A stretch of DNA of 64,000 bases, from contig JAJEDJ010000034.1 in assembly GCA_022821545.1 (NCBI GenBank), forward strand, positions 310,001 to 374,000, written 5' to 3'. The DNA is from Caldilineaceae bacterium. GTDB taxonomy: Bacteria; Chloroflexota; Anaerolineae; Caldilineales; Caldilineaceae. The notes under the pieces are model-generated. The model was given only the letters and a program-made list of their open reading frames with translations, was not told the DNA's origin and did not search any database. Positions 18,219 through 27,726 of the stretch are shown here, piece after piece. Each line of letters begins with the position of its first letter. The stretch's first letter is position 1. Made by a program: the position numbers and the translations under genes.

Positions 18219-18860
18219 CTACAGATTCCTCAAGAAGTCGCTTACACGGCGAAACTCGGAATTGTCCCAGTCCCATACTCCAGCTTCAGCAGCTTCGCCA
18301 ATCCTCAGGCCTGGTTTGGCACCATCATTACCAACGGCCAGATAAGAATATATCTTCGACTTTGCCATCCTGTTATCGGCGATTTGTGCACCGGCGTTTT
18401 CCCGACACCCAATGTATTGATCTATACAGGCGCTTTCTGGCTTGATCCCGATAGAACGAAGACATAAGTTCTCGAGGTTCCCTGGCGATGAACCGTCAGG
18501 CAATACTGCAAGAGAAACAGCAAGCCTTCCTTCATCTAACACTTCCCAAGGACGGTGCGGCGATGGCAACTGTGCGTCAGTCAGGGCATGGCTCAGACTC
18601 TGCAAAGTGGACTTGGCGCTGAGGTCAGCATCCCGAACGATGCCCAGTCGCCGCAACAAAGCAAAGTTAGGTGCTTTCCGGAGCATCATGAGGACGGGCC
18701 GGAATTGGTTCCAGCTGCCAACGTAAGCAACTTGAATGTTGGTCCGCCCCAAATGGCCCAAAAGGGCCCTGAAAAACAGGGCATCATCAATGCCTTCTAC
18801 CAGTAGCAGTGTTTCGTTTGTCACATCTTTGAAGCGGAAAGATCTCCTGTTTGTCATCAC
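18219..18860 (-). CDS. TOPRIM-like protein (DUF3226-type), partner of adjacent ATPase
   Basis: A 213-residue protein. LLVEGIDDALFF (residues 18-29) supplies the conserved TOPRIM Glu, and GIVRDADLS (near residue 75) supplies the Asp-x-Asp pair, a metal-binding arrangement seen in OLD nucleases, topoisomerases and DUF3226/DUF4435 proteins. The start overlaps the stop of the ATPase gene by four bases (18857-18860), so the two are made together. An ABC-type ATPase followed by a separate TOPRIM protein resembles split OLD and PARIS (AriA-AriB) anti-phage modules. Assignment to a named system is inference. Confidence 0.72.
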   Translation of the reverse strand: MMTNRRSFRFKDVTNETLLLVEGIDDALFFRALLGHLGRTNIQVAYVGSWNQFRPVLMMLRKAPNFALLRRLGIVRDADLSAKSTLQSLSHALTDAQLPSPHRPWEVLDEGRLAVSLAVLPDGSSPGNLENLCLRSIGIKPESACIDQYIGCRENAGAQIADNRMAKSKIYSYLAVGNDGAKPGLRIGEAAEAGVWDWDNSEFRRVSDFLRNL

Positions 18861-19990
18861 CGCATTTCCGCCCCGTAATCCAAGGTAAAGTCAAGTTCCG
18901 CAAAGGAATAGGTAGTCGCAGAAACTCCTCCTTCCTGCAACCCAAGACGATGGATTGAGAAATCCTCATCTTCCATAGAAGCAAAGGCGTCGCGAGCGGC
19001 GACCAAGCATTCATTACTATGAGTCGTTGCAAAGACCTGCACATCGAATTCCCTTGATAGCCACCTTAAGTCCTCCCAGACACTCCTCAGAACTGAATGA
19101 TGAAGTCCGTTCTCTACTTCGTCAATGAAGATCATTCCACCGCGTGCCTCGTGGAACGCAAGAGCAATTGACAGAAACCTGCTCAATCCATCGCCCAAAA
19201 ACCCAATAGGGATTGGGCGATTTAGCCCAACATCAACGTATATCATCGCGGCAGGCGGAGAAGAAATAGTCAATAATCGCTTGATTCGATCATCCACATG
19301 CCTTAGACAAGCTGTCAATTGGCCAGCATACCCATCCAGTTCCACCTTCCCGAATCGGGCAACATCCTCTTCAAGAGTGGAACGCTGGCGGGCGGTGAGA
19401 ATTACATTAGATGGGCGACTTGGCATATTTGCCACTTTTGCTGCCATTCCTTCATTTAAAAGGGTCATCGTAGCATTTGCGCCAAACTGGATGGCCTGCC
19501 CCTCCGCCCTTGCCCACCAGCCAGACGAGACATAGTTGCGTCCTTCACCGTCGGTGTAATCCAAGACTATAGCGGAATCCGAAACGGCAGAAACATCGGG
19601 TTCTTGGGAGCCTCGAGGCGGGTCGGAAGGAGTGCCTAATGAAGATACTGTATTCACCAAAACGTCGTCTCTCTTCTGCAGGCTTAGATCAAGAATGCCT
19701 TTGCTAACGCCACCAATTCCTTTCGCCGATAAAGTAATTGCCTGTGTCGGGTCAAAATCGTAGAAAAGGTCATGCATAAGCCGCCCTGGATCCTGACCGG
19801 GAATACCTCGAAAACCGGCGAGACGATTGCCGAGGTCAGGAAGGTTTGGACCGGTATGTATCCACAGCGCTTCCAAGAGCGCCGTCTTGCCCATATTGTT
19901 CATTCCGCCAATCAAGTTGACTCGAGCAAGCGGTTCGATTGTCAGATCTTTGATGCAACGAAAGTTCTTGATGCTGAAAGAGGTATACAT
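18857..19990 (-). CDS. AAA/ABC-type ATPase (OLD/AriA-like)
   Basis: A 377-residue ATPase of the SMC/OLD kind: N-terminal FSIKNFRCIKDL, Walker A GGMNNMGKT (near residue 30), a signature-like GDGLSRFLSIALAFHEARGG, Walker B MIFIDEVENGLHH (near residue 290) and the switch His in ATTHSNE. The coiled-coil insert is short, unlike true SMC proteins. The C-terminus lacks a TOPRIM domain; that is supplied by the overlapping downstream gene. Likely role: a nucleotide-dependent sensor or regulator of the TOPRIM effector in phage defence. It is more AT-rich than the flanking genes, a sign of horizontal transfer. Confidence 0.8.
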   Translation of the reverse strand: MYTSFSIKNFRCIKDLTIEPLARVNLIGGMNNMGKTALLEALWIHTGPNLPDLGNRLAGFRGIPGQDPGRLMHDLFYDFDPTQAITLSAKGIGGVSKGILDLSLQKRDDVLVNTVSSLGTPSDPPRGSQEPDVSAVSDSAIVLDYTDGEGRNYVSSGWWARAEGQAIQFGANATMTLLNEGMAAKVANMPSRPSNVILTARQRSTLEEDVARFGKVELDGYAGQLTACLRHVDDRIKRLLTISSPPAAMIYVDVGLNRPIPIGFLGDGLSRFLSIALAFHEARGGMIFIDEVENGLHHSVLRSVWEDLRWLSREFDVQVFATTHSNECLVAARDAFASMEDEDFSIHRLGLQEGGVSATTYSFAELDFTLDYGAEMR

Positions 19991-20164
19991 TTTGTCTACT
20001 CATCCCTGGCGCTCTATCGGAGCGCTTGACTCCTGCACAGTTGCCTTCGAGCACATATTTAAACTACGAGAATAGGTTCCACACGATGAAGACACTTCCA
20101 ATTCAACCACTGCTACAAAGTGCGAATTTGAAGCATGCTCCAAAAAATGACAGTCCCTCCGTCT

Positions 20165-20197
20165 GAGACAATTGAGGTTGCTAATTCAGATTGTCTC
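20165..20197. repeat. Inverted repeat spanning the stop of the Ntn-hydrolase gene
   Basis: GAGACAAT (20165-20172) and ATTGTCTC (20190-20197) are perfect complements separated by 17 bases. The stop codon of the upstream minus-strand gene lies in the loop. It could act as a weak terminator or attenuator, but no T-tract follows. Confidence 0.4.
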
Positions 20198-21005
20198 CTG
20201 AAATGGACTTTACCTGAACAGGTTGAAAACCGCCCGTGCGCGTGATCGTGGCAACGTCTATTGGACCGCCGACTCCACGAACTCCAACAACCCAGTTTTG
20301 GATTGCTATGGTTGTACGAATCAGAAGAATCGAAAGATCAACGGAATCCTGAAGCGGTAGAAATGGAAAGGGAATTGTGGCTTGCAAGCGTTCCTTAAAC
20401 TGTTTCTCCAATTCGACTCTCTTTTCAACCGTCAATTCTAGCGTTTCTTGAACGACGTTGACAAGCTGTTCATCGAATCCCGCGATTATACGATCAGCAA
20501 ATTGCTTCTGCCCGCCCCAAACCATCCCAAACTGATCTGGGCCCGGATGAATCTCGCTTGGAGTGGTCTTATTCGGAATTGCAAATCCAAATACCCTCCC
20601 ATACGGTTCACCATGATCAAATCCACCTACTAAGAAATCCATAGGGGGATGATTCTCAGGCGTTCGGGAATCTCGCCATTGCTGTGCAAAGAAATCGCTG
20701 AGCTTGACTGCAAACTCTTCCACGGGAAGTCGCCGGCGCTTCCCTTTCGAAAGGAGGGCTTCAAATTCCGGAAGATAACTGTGGGCTGTTCTAGGACTCT
20801 GCTGCCCAATGGCCCCAGCACCATAGGTCACCGCCCCAACAAATTCCTGCCCATTAACTCTAAGCAACTTTACAGCGTTGTCGTAGTACCCTTGCAGGAC
20901 TTCCTGGGACGAGGGGGCGTCGTCATTGGTGGCAGTCAGGGTGACACGACTATCTGCCGCGAGAACTATGCCTTCGGCACCCTTAAAGGCAATACCAAGT
21001 GACAT
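20181..21005 (-). CDS. Proteasome-like Ntn-hydrolase with Ser at position 1
   Basis: A 274-residue protein whose start resembles proteasome beta subunits: after removal of Met the chain begins Ser-Leu-Gly, and GIVLAADSR places an Asp exactly at mature position 17, as in proteasomes. A Lys in NAVKLLRV (mature residue 45) could match the catalytic Lys33, with an insertion between. The nucleophile would be Ser instead of Thr. A GxGxxG-like turn (TYGAGAIGQQ) follows. No HslU or regulatory ATPase is adjacent. It lies 190 bp upstream of the ATPase-TOPRIM pair on the same strand. It may be a protease effector or a free-standing peptidase. Confidence 0.6.
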   Translation of the reverse strand: MSLGIAFKGAEGIVLAADSRVTLTATNDDAPSSQEVLQGYYDNAVKLLRVNGQEFVGAVTYGAGAIGQQSPRTAHSYLPEFEALLSKGKRRRLPVEEFAVKLSDFFAQQWRDSRTPENHPPMDFLVGGFDHGEPYGRVFGFAIPNKTTPSEIHPGPDQFGMVWGGQKQFADRIIAGFDEQLVNVVQETLELTVEKRVELEKQFKERLQATIPFPFLPLQDSVDLSILLIRTTIAIQNWVVGVRGVGGPIDVATITRTGGFQPVQVKSISGDNLN

Positions 21006-21371
21006 TTGCTAGTACTCCTTACATGCGGTCGAGGACCATCGAAAAGTATCTTGAGTCGCAAACCTCTCAATATTCTTTATCATACCCGGAATCAGTGAAC
21101 CAAATCTCAGACTTTCGCGACGTTTTTCCAAAGAAGCGCTAGTCCTTGTCGAAAACACTGTGACTCTGAACCTTAGCTAGGCTTGACTTTTCCGAAGCCC
21201 TATCAACCGGACTCTATATTAACAGGAAGTAACTGGCAGAATCGGCGTCAATGGCTGGTCAAGCTGAGGTAGAATTGTCAACAGAAAGCCTGCTTTGCAA
21301 GAATCAACCGCCACGGCGCCTTTCCATGTACCCACGTTTCCTGTTGAAACAAACGCTTTCCCGGCTAGATG
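21006..21371. other. Intergenic region in accessory island, 366 bp
   Basis: AT-rich sequence between the Ntn-hydrolase gene and a membrane-protein gene, both on the minus strand. Minus-strand TGATAA and TACTTT sequences could be -10 boxes for the Ntn-hydrolase gene, but no pair with a good -35 at 17 bases was found. No small gene is supported. Confidence 0.35.
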
Positions 21372-21827
21372 TCAACTTGCTGTTTCACTCTTCATTTCAC
21401 GGGTCATCAGAAAAGTAATGAAGTATCCGAGCAGGCAGCCGAACAACATTACAAAGGCAACTCCACCAGTCAGAAATGTAATCAAACCAGCTCCAATTAC
21501 AGTACCCGCTACTTCGGCGTCACTCGACAATTCTGTCGTCGCTTCCGCCGCTGACTTGCCTGCAATAATGATTCCCGCAGGGATCACCGCGAACCACTCT
21601 GCAGCACCCAGCAGAAATGACCGCGATACTACCCTTGAAGCAGAGCGTGCGCCCCGAACAAGCACGAACGTGGAAATCGCCCACCCACCCAAAAAGGTAA
21701 CAGGGATGAACCAAGTGGGTGGATTCGCTGTGTCATTCACAAATAACATGGCTGACACCATGTAGATTAGGAATCCCGACATGGCCCCCGCGATCAGGGC
21801 CACAATGTATTTCATTACTGCATTCAC
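21372..21827 (-). CDS. Predicted membrane protein, unknown function
   Basis: A 151-residue hydrophobic protein with about four membrane segments: VALIAGAMSGFLIYMVSAML, WFIPVTFLGGWAISTFVLV, a small-residue-rich middle helix, and TFLTGGVAFVMLFGCLLGYF. I do not recognise a family. The GTG at 21827 is chosen because GGAGGGAG lies nine bases upstream; an ATG twelve bases later is also possible. It sits in the accessory island with no clear functional partner. Confidence 0.6.
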   Translation of the reverse strand: MNAVMKYIVALIAGAMSGFLIYMVSAMLFVNDTANPPTWFIPVTFLGGWAISTFVLVRGARSASRVVSRSFLLGAAEWFAVIPAGIIIAGKSAAEATTELSSDAEVAGTVIGAGLITFLTGGVAFVMLFGCLLGYFITFLMTREMKSETAS

Positions 21828-22071
21828 AGGTCTTTTCTCCCTCCGCCTGGGAGCAGAATGCACTTATCCTCACAAGAGAATTTGCATGCTGAACTCGTTC
21901 TAACAGAGTTTGACACTGAACTTCATGAAAGGCCTCTATCGAAACCATATTGCCGTAGCCATTGAGGCTGTGGGGGCTCTTCGACCCCAAGTAAGTGTCA
22001 GGGCGTGCGCGAGTGATCAGAAAGGAATCAGTGTGTTCTATTGTCTCTAAAGTGAGGGGCAGCCTGATATA

Positions 22072-22515
22072 TTACGGTTGCCACCAGTCGCTGGAGCCTA
22101 CGAATTCGCAACCATTCCATTCTTCGGTTACCTGTTTGGCGCTGTCCCAAATGTCGTCAGCATAGGTGACGAGGACGTGTCCAGACTCGGGATCGTAGAC
22201 AATATTGCGGAACCAAATGCTATCGGTGTCGAGCCATTCGTCGTACTGCTCTTTGTACTGCATGACTGTTTCGTCTTGGACGTGGTCATCTAAGCCGATC
22301 TGGCAAGTGCCGTCGGAAAATTTGATGGCACCTGGACCACTCCATATGGACTCCGCAGATTCGAGACGGGTAGTGAGGTCGGCTATGGAGGTGGTCAGAG
22401 TGTCGACGCGGTCGGAGAGGGACTGGAGTGTGAGTTCGCTGTCTTGGGCGAACAGAACTGTAGGGATCATGAAGGCAAAGGCAGCTATGCTGATAAGAAA
22501 TGTTTTGCGGGTCAT
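22072..22515 (-). CDS. Secreted protein with short coiled coil, unknown function
   Basis: A 147-residue protein. Residues 1-23 form a signal peptide (positive MTRK, hydrophobic core, FAQD cleavage region). A predicted coiled coil follows (LQSLSDRVDTLTTSIADLTTRLES), then a compact C-terminal domain with Trp and two Cys that may form a disulphide. AAGGAG lies seven bases before the ATG at 22515, which fixes the start. No family is recognised. The C-terminal part could bind a surface ligand. Confidence 0.65.
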   Translation of the reverse strand: MTRKTFLISIAAFAFMIPTVLFAQDSELTLQSLSDRVDTLTTSIADLTTRLESAESIWSGPGAIKFSDGTCQIGLDDHVQDETVMQYKEQYDEWLDTDSIWFRNIVYDPESGHVLVTYADDIWDSAKQVTEEWNGCEFVGSSDWWQP

Positions 22516-23103
22516 AGTCGTCTCCTTAGGTGGGCGGCGGTGAACGAAAACATATTTCCTTTTCGTTTGGGGATGACACGATAAGGGCTTGTCGCTCTGA
22601 TTGAGGCTTGCCAGCCTACATAAAGAACAGAAAGCATCCTGCCCGATCATCCTGATTTCGAAAAGTAAACAGGGGCAGGCTTTTCAACGCCATTTTTGCA
22701 TCTGGCTGCACTGCAAATACTCGGCCCCATGAAATGTCAACGACTCCTAATGATAGAATCCAAGATCCAGCTTGCGGAGAATCCATCCGAAAGGTGACCG
22801 CATGAAAAGGAAGTGGCGCAGATCCAGTTTGCGCAACAGCAGGTCGAGCAGCTTGAAGATTTGAATTGCCAGACTGGCCTGACCCGCACTGAAGCTTGTG
22901 CGGCGAGCCGTAGATTTCTACATACTTCATATCAGGGAGCATAGTTATAAGTCGACCATGATCCTTTTACCGACTGTAGGAATGAGAGAGGCCCGCTAGA
23001 ATCAAGGGGCCGATCTGCCTCTACCCCGAACATTTGTAGCTGCAACACGCGGGCTGTGTCCCCCAACATCTGCCACGAGGCAAGAGACACAGCCCGCTCC
23101 AAG
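22516..23103. other. Gene-free region at the island / tRNA boundary, 588 bp
   Basis: Only a weak minus-strand frame (22616-22942) is open here; it lacks a family signature and a convincing ribosome site. The right end carries a long inverted repeat (23049-23097) treated as a terminator. No integrase, and no obvious copy of the tRNA-His 3' end that would mark an attachment site, was seen by eye. Confidence 0.4.
23049..23097 (-). terminator. Strong inverted repeat downstream of tRNA-His
   Basis: GCGGGCTGTGTC (23049-23060) and its perfect complement (23086-23097) form a 12-pair stem with a 25-base loop just beyond the tRNA-His 3' end. It probably ends transcription of the minus-strand tRNA group or stabilises the 3' end. 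There is no clear T-run, so intrinsic termination is not certain. Confidence 0.5.
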
Positions 23104-23176
23104 GGCGCCTAGCGGGGCTCGAACCCGCAACCTTCTGATCCACAATCAGACGCTCTGCCTTTGAGCTATAGGCGCC
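23104..23176 (-). tRNA. tRNA-His (GTG)
   Basis: Cloverleaf with anticodon loop TTGTGGA (anticodon GTG), T loop GGTTCGAG, and acceptor pairing GCGCCTA with TAGGCGC. An encoded extra 5' G pairs with C73, the identity feature of tRNA-His. CCA is not encoded. Confidence 0.95.
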
Positions 23177-23251
23177 ATATTCGTTTATCCAACTGACAAT
23201 CCACTTCCCGACCGCGTTCACTCCGAGACGGCGTTAACCCGCCCCGAAAAA

Positions 23252-23324
<73 letters not shown>

Positions 23325-23407
23325 TCTACAGCCGAATCGGGACCTGAGAACCCTTTTCCCGGCCCACCGCAGCGCAGGGCCGACGTGAAAATCAGAATTC
23401 CCAAAGG

Positions 23408-23480
23408 TGCCGAGGCCCAGACTTGAACTGGGGACACATGGATTTTCAGTCCATTGCTCTACCAACTGAGCTACCTCGGC
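23408..23480 (-). tRNA. tRNA-Phe (GAA)
   Basis: Cloverleaf with acceptor GCCGAGG/CCTCGGC, discriminator A, D arm TAGCTCAGTTGGTAGAGC, and anticodon loop CTGAAAA (anticodon GAA). CCA is not encoded. Confidence 0.96.
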
Positions 23481-23567
23481 AAAAAGACCGACGCGTAAGG
23501 CGACTGAGCCGCAGCATCCTCTACGCCAGCCGGCAACGGCTCCACCCCCTTAAGGGCCGGTCCTTTC

Positions 23568-23642
<75 letters not shown>

Positions 23643-23688
23643 AATCAAATGTTAAGGCTACCACTGAATGTGAATCCGGCAGGACGTC

Positions 23689-23763
<75 letters not shown>

Positions 23764-23778
23764 GGACGCTGATTTCCA

Positions 23779-23863
<85 letters not shown>

Positions 23864-23960
23864 TTCCGTGCCGGCAAACTGTCCGGCGCCGATTGAGCAG
23901 AGCAGCCTCGCAAGCCATCTGAGATTTGTGGACCGCACTGCACAAGTGAAACGGCCCTGT

Positions 23961-24430
<470 letters not shown>

Positions 24431-24654
24431 ACTGTTAAGCTGCAAACCTCAGTCTAACTGGTCTCTCCTGCCCTATCCTGGCCGGATTCACAGCGGCCTA
24501 TCTTAGCATGGCGGGCCGCAGATGCCAAATTTCACGCCGCGGGAATCTGTTGCAACCTCTTAGCGCGATTACAGGAGTTTCGGGCCGGCTGCGTACTCCT
24601 GGGAGAGGCGCCAGGCTTTCAGGGGGCACTGTCAATTCTGGGCAAAGTTCCAAT

Positions 24655-25137
24655 TCAGTCAGACTGCCCTTCCTGCGTACCGACGTCCAACTCGGGCTGA
24701 CGCGGGCCCTCGACCCAGACTTCGCCGTCGCGCCAGTTCTCCTGCTTCCAGATCGGTACGATCTCCTTGAGACGCTCGATCGCGTAGCGGCAGGCCTCAA
24801 AGCAGCCGTCGTCGCGGTGCGGCGTGGCGACGGCGATCAACACGGTCGGCTCCTCGATGTCGCAGCGCCCGATTCGATGCAGGATACTGACGCCCTTGAC
24901 GAGGGGCCAGCGTTCCCGGATCTCGTCGCCGATGCGCGCCATCATCTTCTCGGCCATGGGCGCGTAGGCCTCGTAGACCAGGAATTCAGTCTCGCGGGCG
25001 CCATCGTCAGTGGCCGTTGAGCCGCGCACCGTGCCTGCAAAAGTGACGACGCCGCCGCAGTCAAAGCGGCTGACGCGACGCAGAATGTCATCCTGCGAAA
25101 GTGGCTTTTCCGTTAGTTCGAAGAGTTTGGCGGACAT
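24655..25137 (-). CDS. moaE: Molybdopterin synthase catalytic subunit
   Basis: A 160-residue MoaE. It inserts two sulphurs into cyclic pyranopterin monophosphate, taking them from MoaD thiocarboxylate. Family segments are visible: [35 protein letters not shown], and the catalytic-lysine region [11 protein letters not shown] near residue 130. Its ATG lies inside the extended 3' end of moaD (25 bases of overlap). It is the last gene of the minus-strand operon VOC-moeA-moaC-moaD-moaE. Confidence 0.95.
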   Translation of the reverse strand: MSAKLFELTEKPLSQDDILRRVSRFDCGGVVTFAGTVRGSTATDDGARETEFLVYEAYAPMAEKMMARIGDEIRERWPLVKGVSILHRIGRCDIEEPTVLIAVATPHRDDGCFEACRYAIERLKEIVPIWKQENWRDGEVWVEGPRQPELDVGTQEGQSD

Positions 25138-25412
25138 GACTCTGACTCAGACAAGTGGCGCGGGCGGCAGGACGGGCAGGCGTTACCGCCGGAAACGGGA
25201 GGCAGCAGCGCGACCTCATCGCCGTCATGCAGGACCGTATCCCGCTGCGCAAACTCCTCGTTTACCGCGACGTAAAATATCCGGCCCAGCAGATTCGGGA
25301 CGCGGCATTCGAGGAGATCGCCTACGGTGGCCTCTTCAGGCAGGGAGACGGTTTCCCGCTTGAAGCCGGCCGCCTGACGCAGACCGGCGAACAGGACGAG
25401 CCGGACATTCAC
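25113..25412 (-). CDS. moaD: Molybdopterin synthase sulphur carrier subunit, frameshifted tail
   Basis: A ubiquitin-like MoaD. The fold and the terminal PPVSGG are typical, but MoaD must end in Gly-Gly to be thiocarboxylated. Here the frame runs 23 residues past Gly-Gly into the start of moaE. The bases GGCGGTAAC place a TAA in the next frame that overlaps the last Gly codon (25183-25185), so a single missing base after GGCGG would restore a normal Gly-Gly-stop end. This suggests a one-base deletion or an assembly error; C-terminal processing of the protein is an alternative. The start overlaps moaC by four bases. Confidence 0.88.
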   Translation of the reverse strand: MNVRLVLFAGLRQAAGFKRETVSLPEEATVGDLLECRVPNLLGRIFYVAVNEEFAQRDTVLHDGDEVALLPPVSGGNACPSCRPRHLSESESCPPNSSN

Positions 25413-25918
25413 AGCGCGCTGTTTCCCTTGTAAGGGGTCGCGCCGGGCCGCTGCCAGTCGCCCGATCTGCCCCCTCGCTTCTCCAGAAGCCGGACATTGC
25501 CGATCGACATCGTCTTTTCCAGCGCCTTGGCCATGTCGTAGATCGTCAGCGCGGCGACGCTGACCGCCGTGAGCGCCTCCATTTCGACGCCCGTGCGTCC
25601 GCTGCAGCGAACCGTGGCAGTGATGATGACGCGGCTCTCGCCTTCGTCGATCTGGAAACTGATCGCGATTTTGGTCAGCGGCAGCGGATGACAGAGAGGG
25701 ATCAGGTCCGGCGTGCGCTTGGCGGCCATGATGCCGGCGATGCGTGCCGAAGAGAGGACGTCTCCCTTTGGCACAGCGCCGTCTCGAATGGCGGTCAGCG
25801 TTGCCGGGGCCATGTAGACGCTGCCCTCTGCCACGGCCTCGCGCGTCGTCGTCTCCTTGGCGCCGACGTCGACCATCGACGCGCGGCCCTCTTTGTCGAG
25901 ATGGGTCAGTTCGGACAT
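25409..25918 (-). CDS. moaC: Cyclic pyranopterin monophosphate synthase
   Basis: A 169-residue MoaC that makes cPMP from 3',8-cyclo-GTP in the first stage of molybdenum-cofactor synthesis. N-terminal [14 protein letters not shown], the central [12 protein letters not shown] and the [20 protein letters not shown] helix are all intact, including the active-site Lys and His. moaA, its usual partner, is not in this window. It lies 19 bases after moeA and overlaps moaD. Confidence 0.96.
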   Translation of the reverse strand: MSELTHLDKEGRASMVDVGAKETTTREAVAEGSVYMAPATLTAIRDGAVPKGDVLSSARIAGIMAAKRTPDLIPLCHPLPLTKIAISFQIDEGESRVIITATVRCSGRTGVEMEALTAVSVAALTIYDMAKALEKTMSIGNVRLLEKRGGRSGDWQRPGATPYKGNSAL

Positions 25919-25937
25919 GATATCGACGGACTGCCCT

Positions 25938-27185
25938 CTACAATTCCCCGATCAGGAGGGCGTCAACCGCTTCACCGGCGGCCATCACGCCCTCTCTTTG
26001 CGGCAGCGCCAGCAGTGCATTGGCCGATCGCATGCTCAGCAGGCGGCTGCTGATCTGGCTGCCCGTGCTGGCCGCCACAAAACAGGCCTGTTCCGCGTCC
26101 CAGCTGAGTGTGGCGCGATGGTACTCGGGCCGGAAGGCGTCCAGCGGCAGAGGCTGGGCCAGGCGGGCCTGCACCTGGCGAAGCCGCGGATCCGGCCAGC
26201 CCGCCATCTTGCGCAGCGCCGGCACCACAAACAGGTAAAACGTTACCAGGCTGCTGACGGGATTTCCGGGCAGCCCGAACACCAGGCGGCGGCCCTGTTC
26301 GACTTCAGCCGTGGCAAAAGTGACCGGTTTGCCCGGTTTCATGCGCACGCGGCCGTAATGCACAGTGCCTGCGTGTTCCAGAAGCGGCTTGACCAGGTCC
26401 AGATCGCCCATCGAAACGCCGCCGGATGTCAGCAGGATGTCGGCCTGCTCAAGACCCTGCTCTACACGGGCCTCCAGCGCTTCCTGCGTGTCGCCTGAGA
26501 TCCCCAGATCGACCGGCTCGCCTCCGACGGCGCCGATGGCCGCAAGGAGCATCGCCCGGTTGCTGTCGCGGATCTGGCCGGGGCCGGGCGGCTCGCCTGG
26601 CTCGACCAGTTCGTCGCCGGTGGACAGAACCGCTACCTTCGGGCGGGGAAAAACGGGCACGTCGACAATGCCGGCCGTGGCCAGCAGCCCAATCTCTGCG
26701 GGGTCGAGACGCTCGCCGGCCGCCAGTACCGTCTGACCCGCCTTCACGTCAACGCCTACCGGACGCACGTCGTCGCCCGTCTGCACCTGCTGTCTGATGC
26801 GTACCAGAGGCGGGTCGGCGTCAGTCTCCAGCCGCTCCGTCTCTTCGATCATGACGACCGCGTCGGCCCCCTCGGGCAACGGGGCGCCGGTTGTAATGTA
26901 GGCAACTGTCCCCGGTTCGACGGCGAAGTCGGCCAGCGCGCCGGCGCTGACCTCGCCTACCATGGGATAGTCGCCGGGACCGTCGGCGGCCACGACGGCA
27001 TAGCCGTCCTTGGTGGAGGCCGGAAAGGGCGGCAGCGGTTCCTGCGCGGCAATGTCGGCGGCGAGAATCGCCCCCCTGACCCTGGAGAGCGGACGGCGTT
27101 CCGGCGCCGGAAGCCGTGCCTGCGCCAGTGTCACATTCAGGGCATCCTCGACCGACAGCATCGAGTAGGGTGATCTTGTCGTCAT
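25938..27185 (-). CDS. moeA: Molybdopterin molybdotransferase
   Basis: A 415-residue MoeA that inserts molybdate into adenylylated molybdopterin. Visible motifs: [13 protein letters not shown] near residue 55, the [14 protein letters not shown] region, [11 protein letters not shown], [12 protein letters not shown] near residue 255 and [10 protein letters not shown] near residue 320, followed by the C-terminal barrel domain. No MogA is adjacent. It is the second gene of the cofactor operon, 32 bases after the VOC-family gene. Confidence 0.95.
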   Translation of the reverse strand: MTTRSPYSMLSVEDALNVTLAQARLPAPERRPLSRVRGAILAADIAAQEPLPPFPASTKDGYAVVAADGPGDYPMVGEVSAGALADFAVEPGTVAYITTGAPLPEGADAVVMIEETERLETDADPPLVRIRQQVQTGDDVRPVGVDVKAGQTVLAAGERLDPAEIGLLATAGIVDVPVFPRPKVAVLSTGDELVEPGEPPGPGQIRDSNRAMLLAAIGAVGGEPVDLGISGDTQEALEARVEQGLEQADILLTSGGVSMGDLDLVKPLLEHAGTVHYGRVRMKPGKPVTFATAEVEQGRRLVFGLPGNPVSSLVTFYLFVVPALRKMAGWPDPRLRQVQARLAQPLPLDAFRPEYHRATLSWDAEQACFVAASTGSQISSRLLSMRSANALLALPQREGVMAAGEAVDALLIGEL

Positions 27186-27217
27186 CTGGCTTGGCGTCCC
27201 CTTTGGCGTGCGATCTT

Positions 27218-27607
27218 CTAGAGCTGGCAGATCAACTCGACCTCGTTTCCGTCGGGGTCGTCTATGTATATTGTGCGGCTGGAAAGCACCGGATGCGTGC
27301 CCCCGCGCGGCGCATAGCCGGCGGAGCTCAGAGCCTGTTCCTGGGCGTCAAAGAGGTCGGCTGGCAGCTCAAACGCGAGATGGTGAAGCTGGTGACCGCG
27401 GGGCAGGTCCGCGATCTCCGGCGGCATCGGCACAATTACGATCATCTGCGGGATCCCGGCGGCGCCTTCCCCTGCCTTGAGAAATACATTGGGCAGCTCC
27501 GGCGGCGAGATCACCTCAAGGCCCAGGAGGTCCCTGTAGAATGCGACCGCTTTCTCTTTATCACGGGTCCAGAGGACGATTTCGGCGATTCCGCTAATCA
27601 TCGACAT
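27218..27607 (-). CDS. VOC-family (glyoxalase/bleomycin-resistance) protein
   Basis: A 129-residue vicinal-oxygen-chelate protein with two beta-alpha-beta-beta-beta modules. Metal-ligand positions look intact: the N-terminal ISGIAEIVLWTRD, HHLAFELPAD in the middle, and the C-terminal IYIDDPDGNEVELIC with its Glu. Such proteins are glyoxalases, dioxygenases or drug-binding proteins. It is the first gene of the operon containing moeA and the moa genes, but a role in cofactor synthesis is not known for the family. Confidence 0.85.
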   Translation of the reverse strand: MSMISGIAEIVLWTRDKEKAVAFYRDLLGLEVISPPELPNVFLKAGEGAAGIPQMIVIVPMPPEIADLPRGHQLHHLAFELPADLFDAQEQALSSAGYAPRGGTHPVLSSRTIYIDDPDGNEVELICQL

Positions 27608-27726
27608 GGTTGATTATCTCTCCAAACGCCCATTCCATTTCCCCAAATTGCTCCGTGCCGCCGGGGTTGCCCCTAACGAGTAAAATCCCTGCGCGCACAT
27701 TTCAAATCTGCCCTGCAGATGTCAAG

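Noticed and set aside
22616-22942. 108-residue minus-strand frame before the tRNA cluster
   Set aside because: No family signature, no good ribosome site, and composition like non-coding sequence.
17551-23103. Complete prophage
   Set aside because: Only an HNH nuclease is phage-like; there is no terminase, portal, capsid or integrase gene.
24572-24601. Terminator after moaE (CAGGAGT / ACTCCTG hairpin)
   Set aside because: Seven pairs with a large loop and no T-run; too weak to list.
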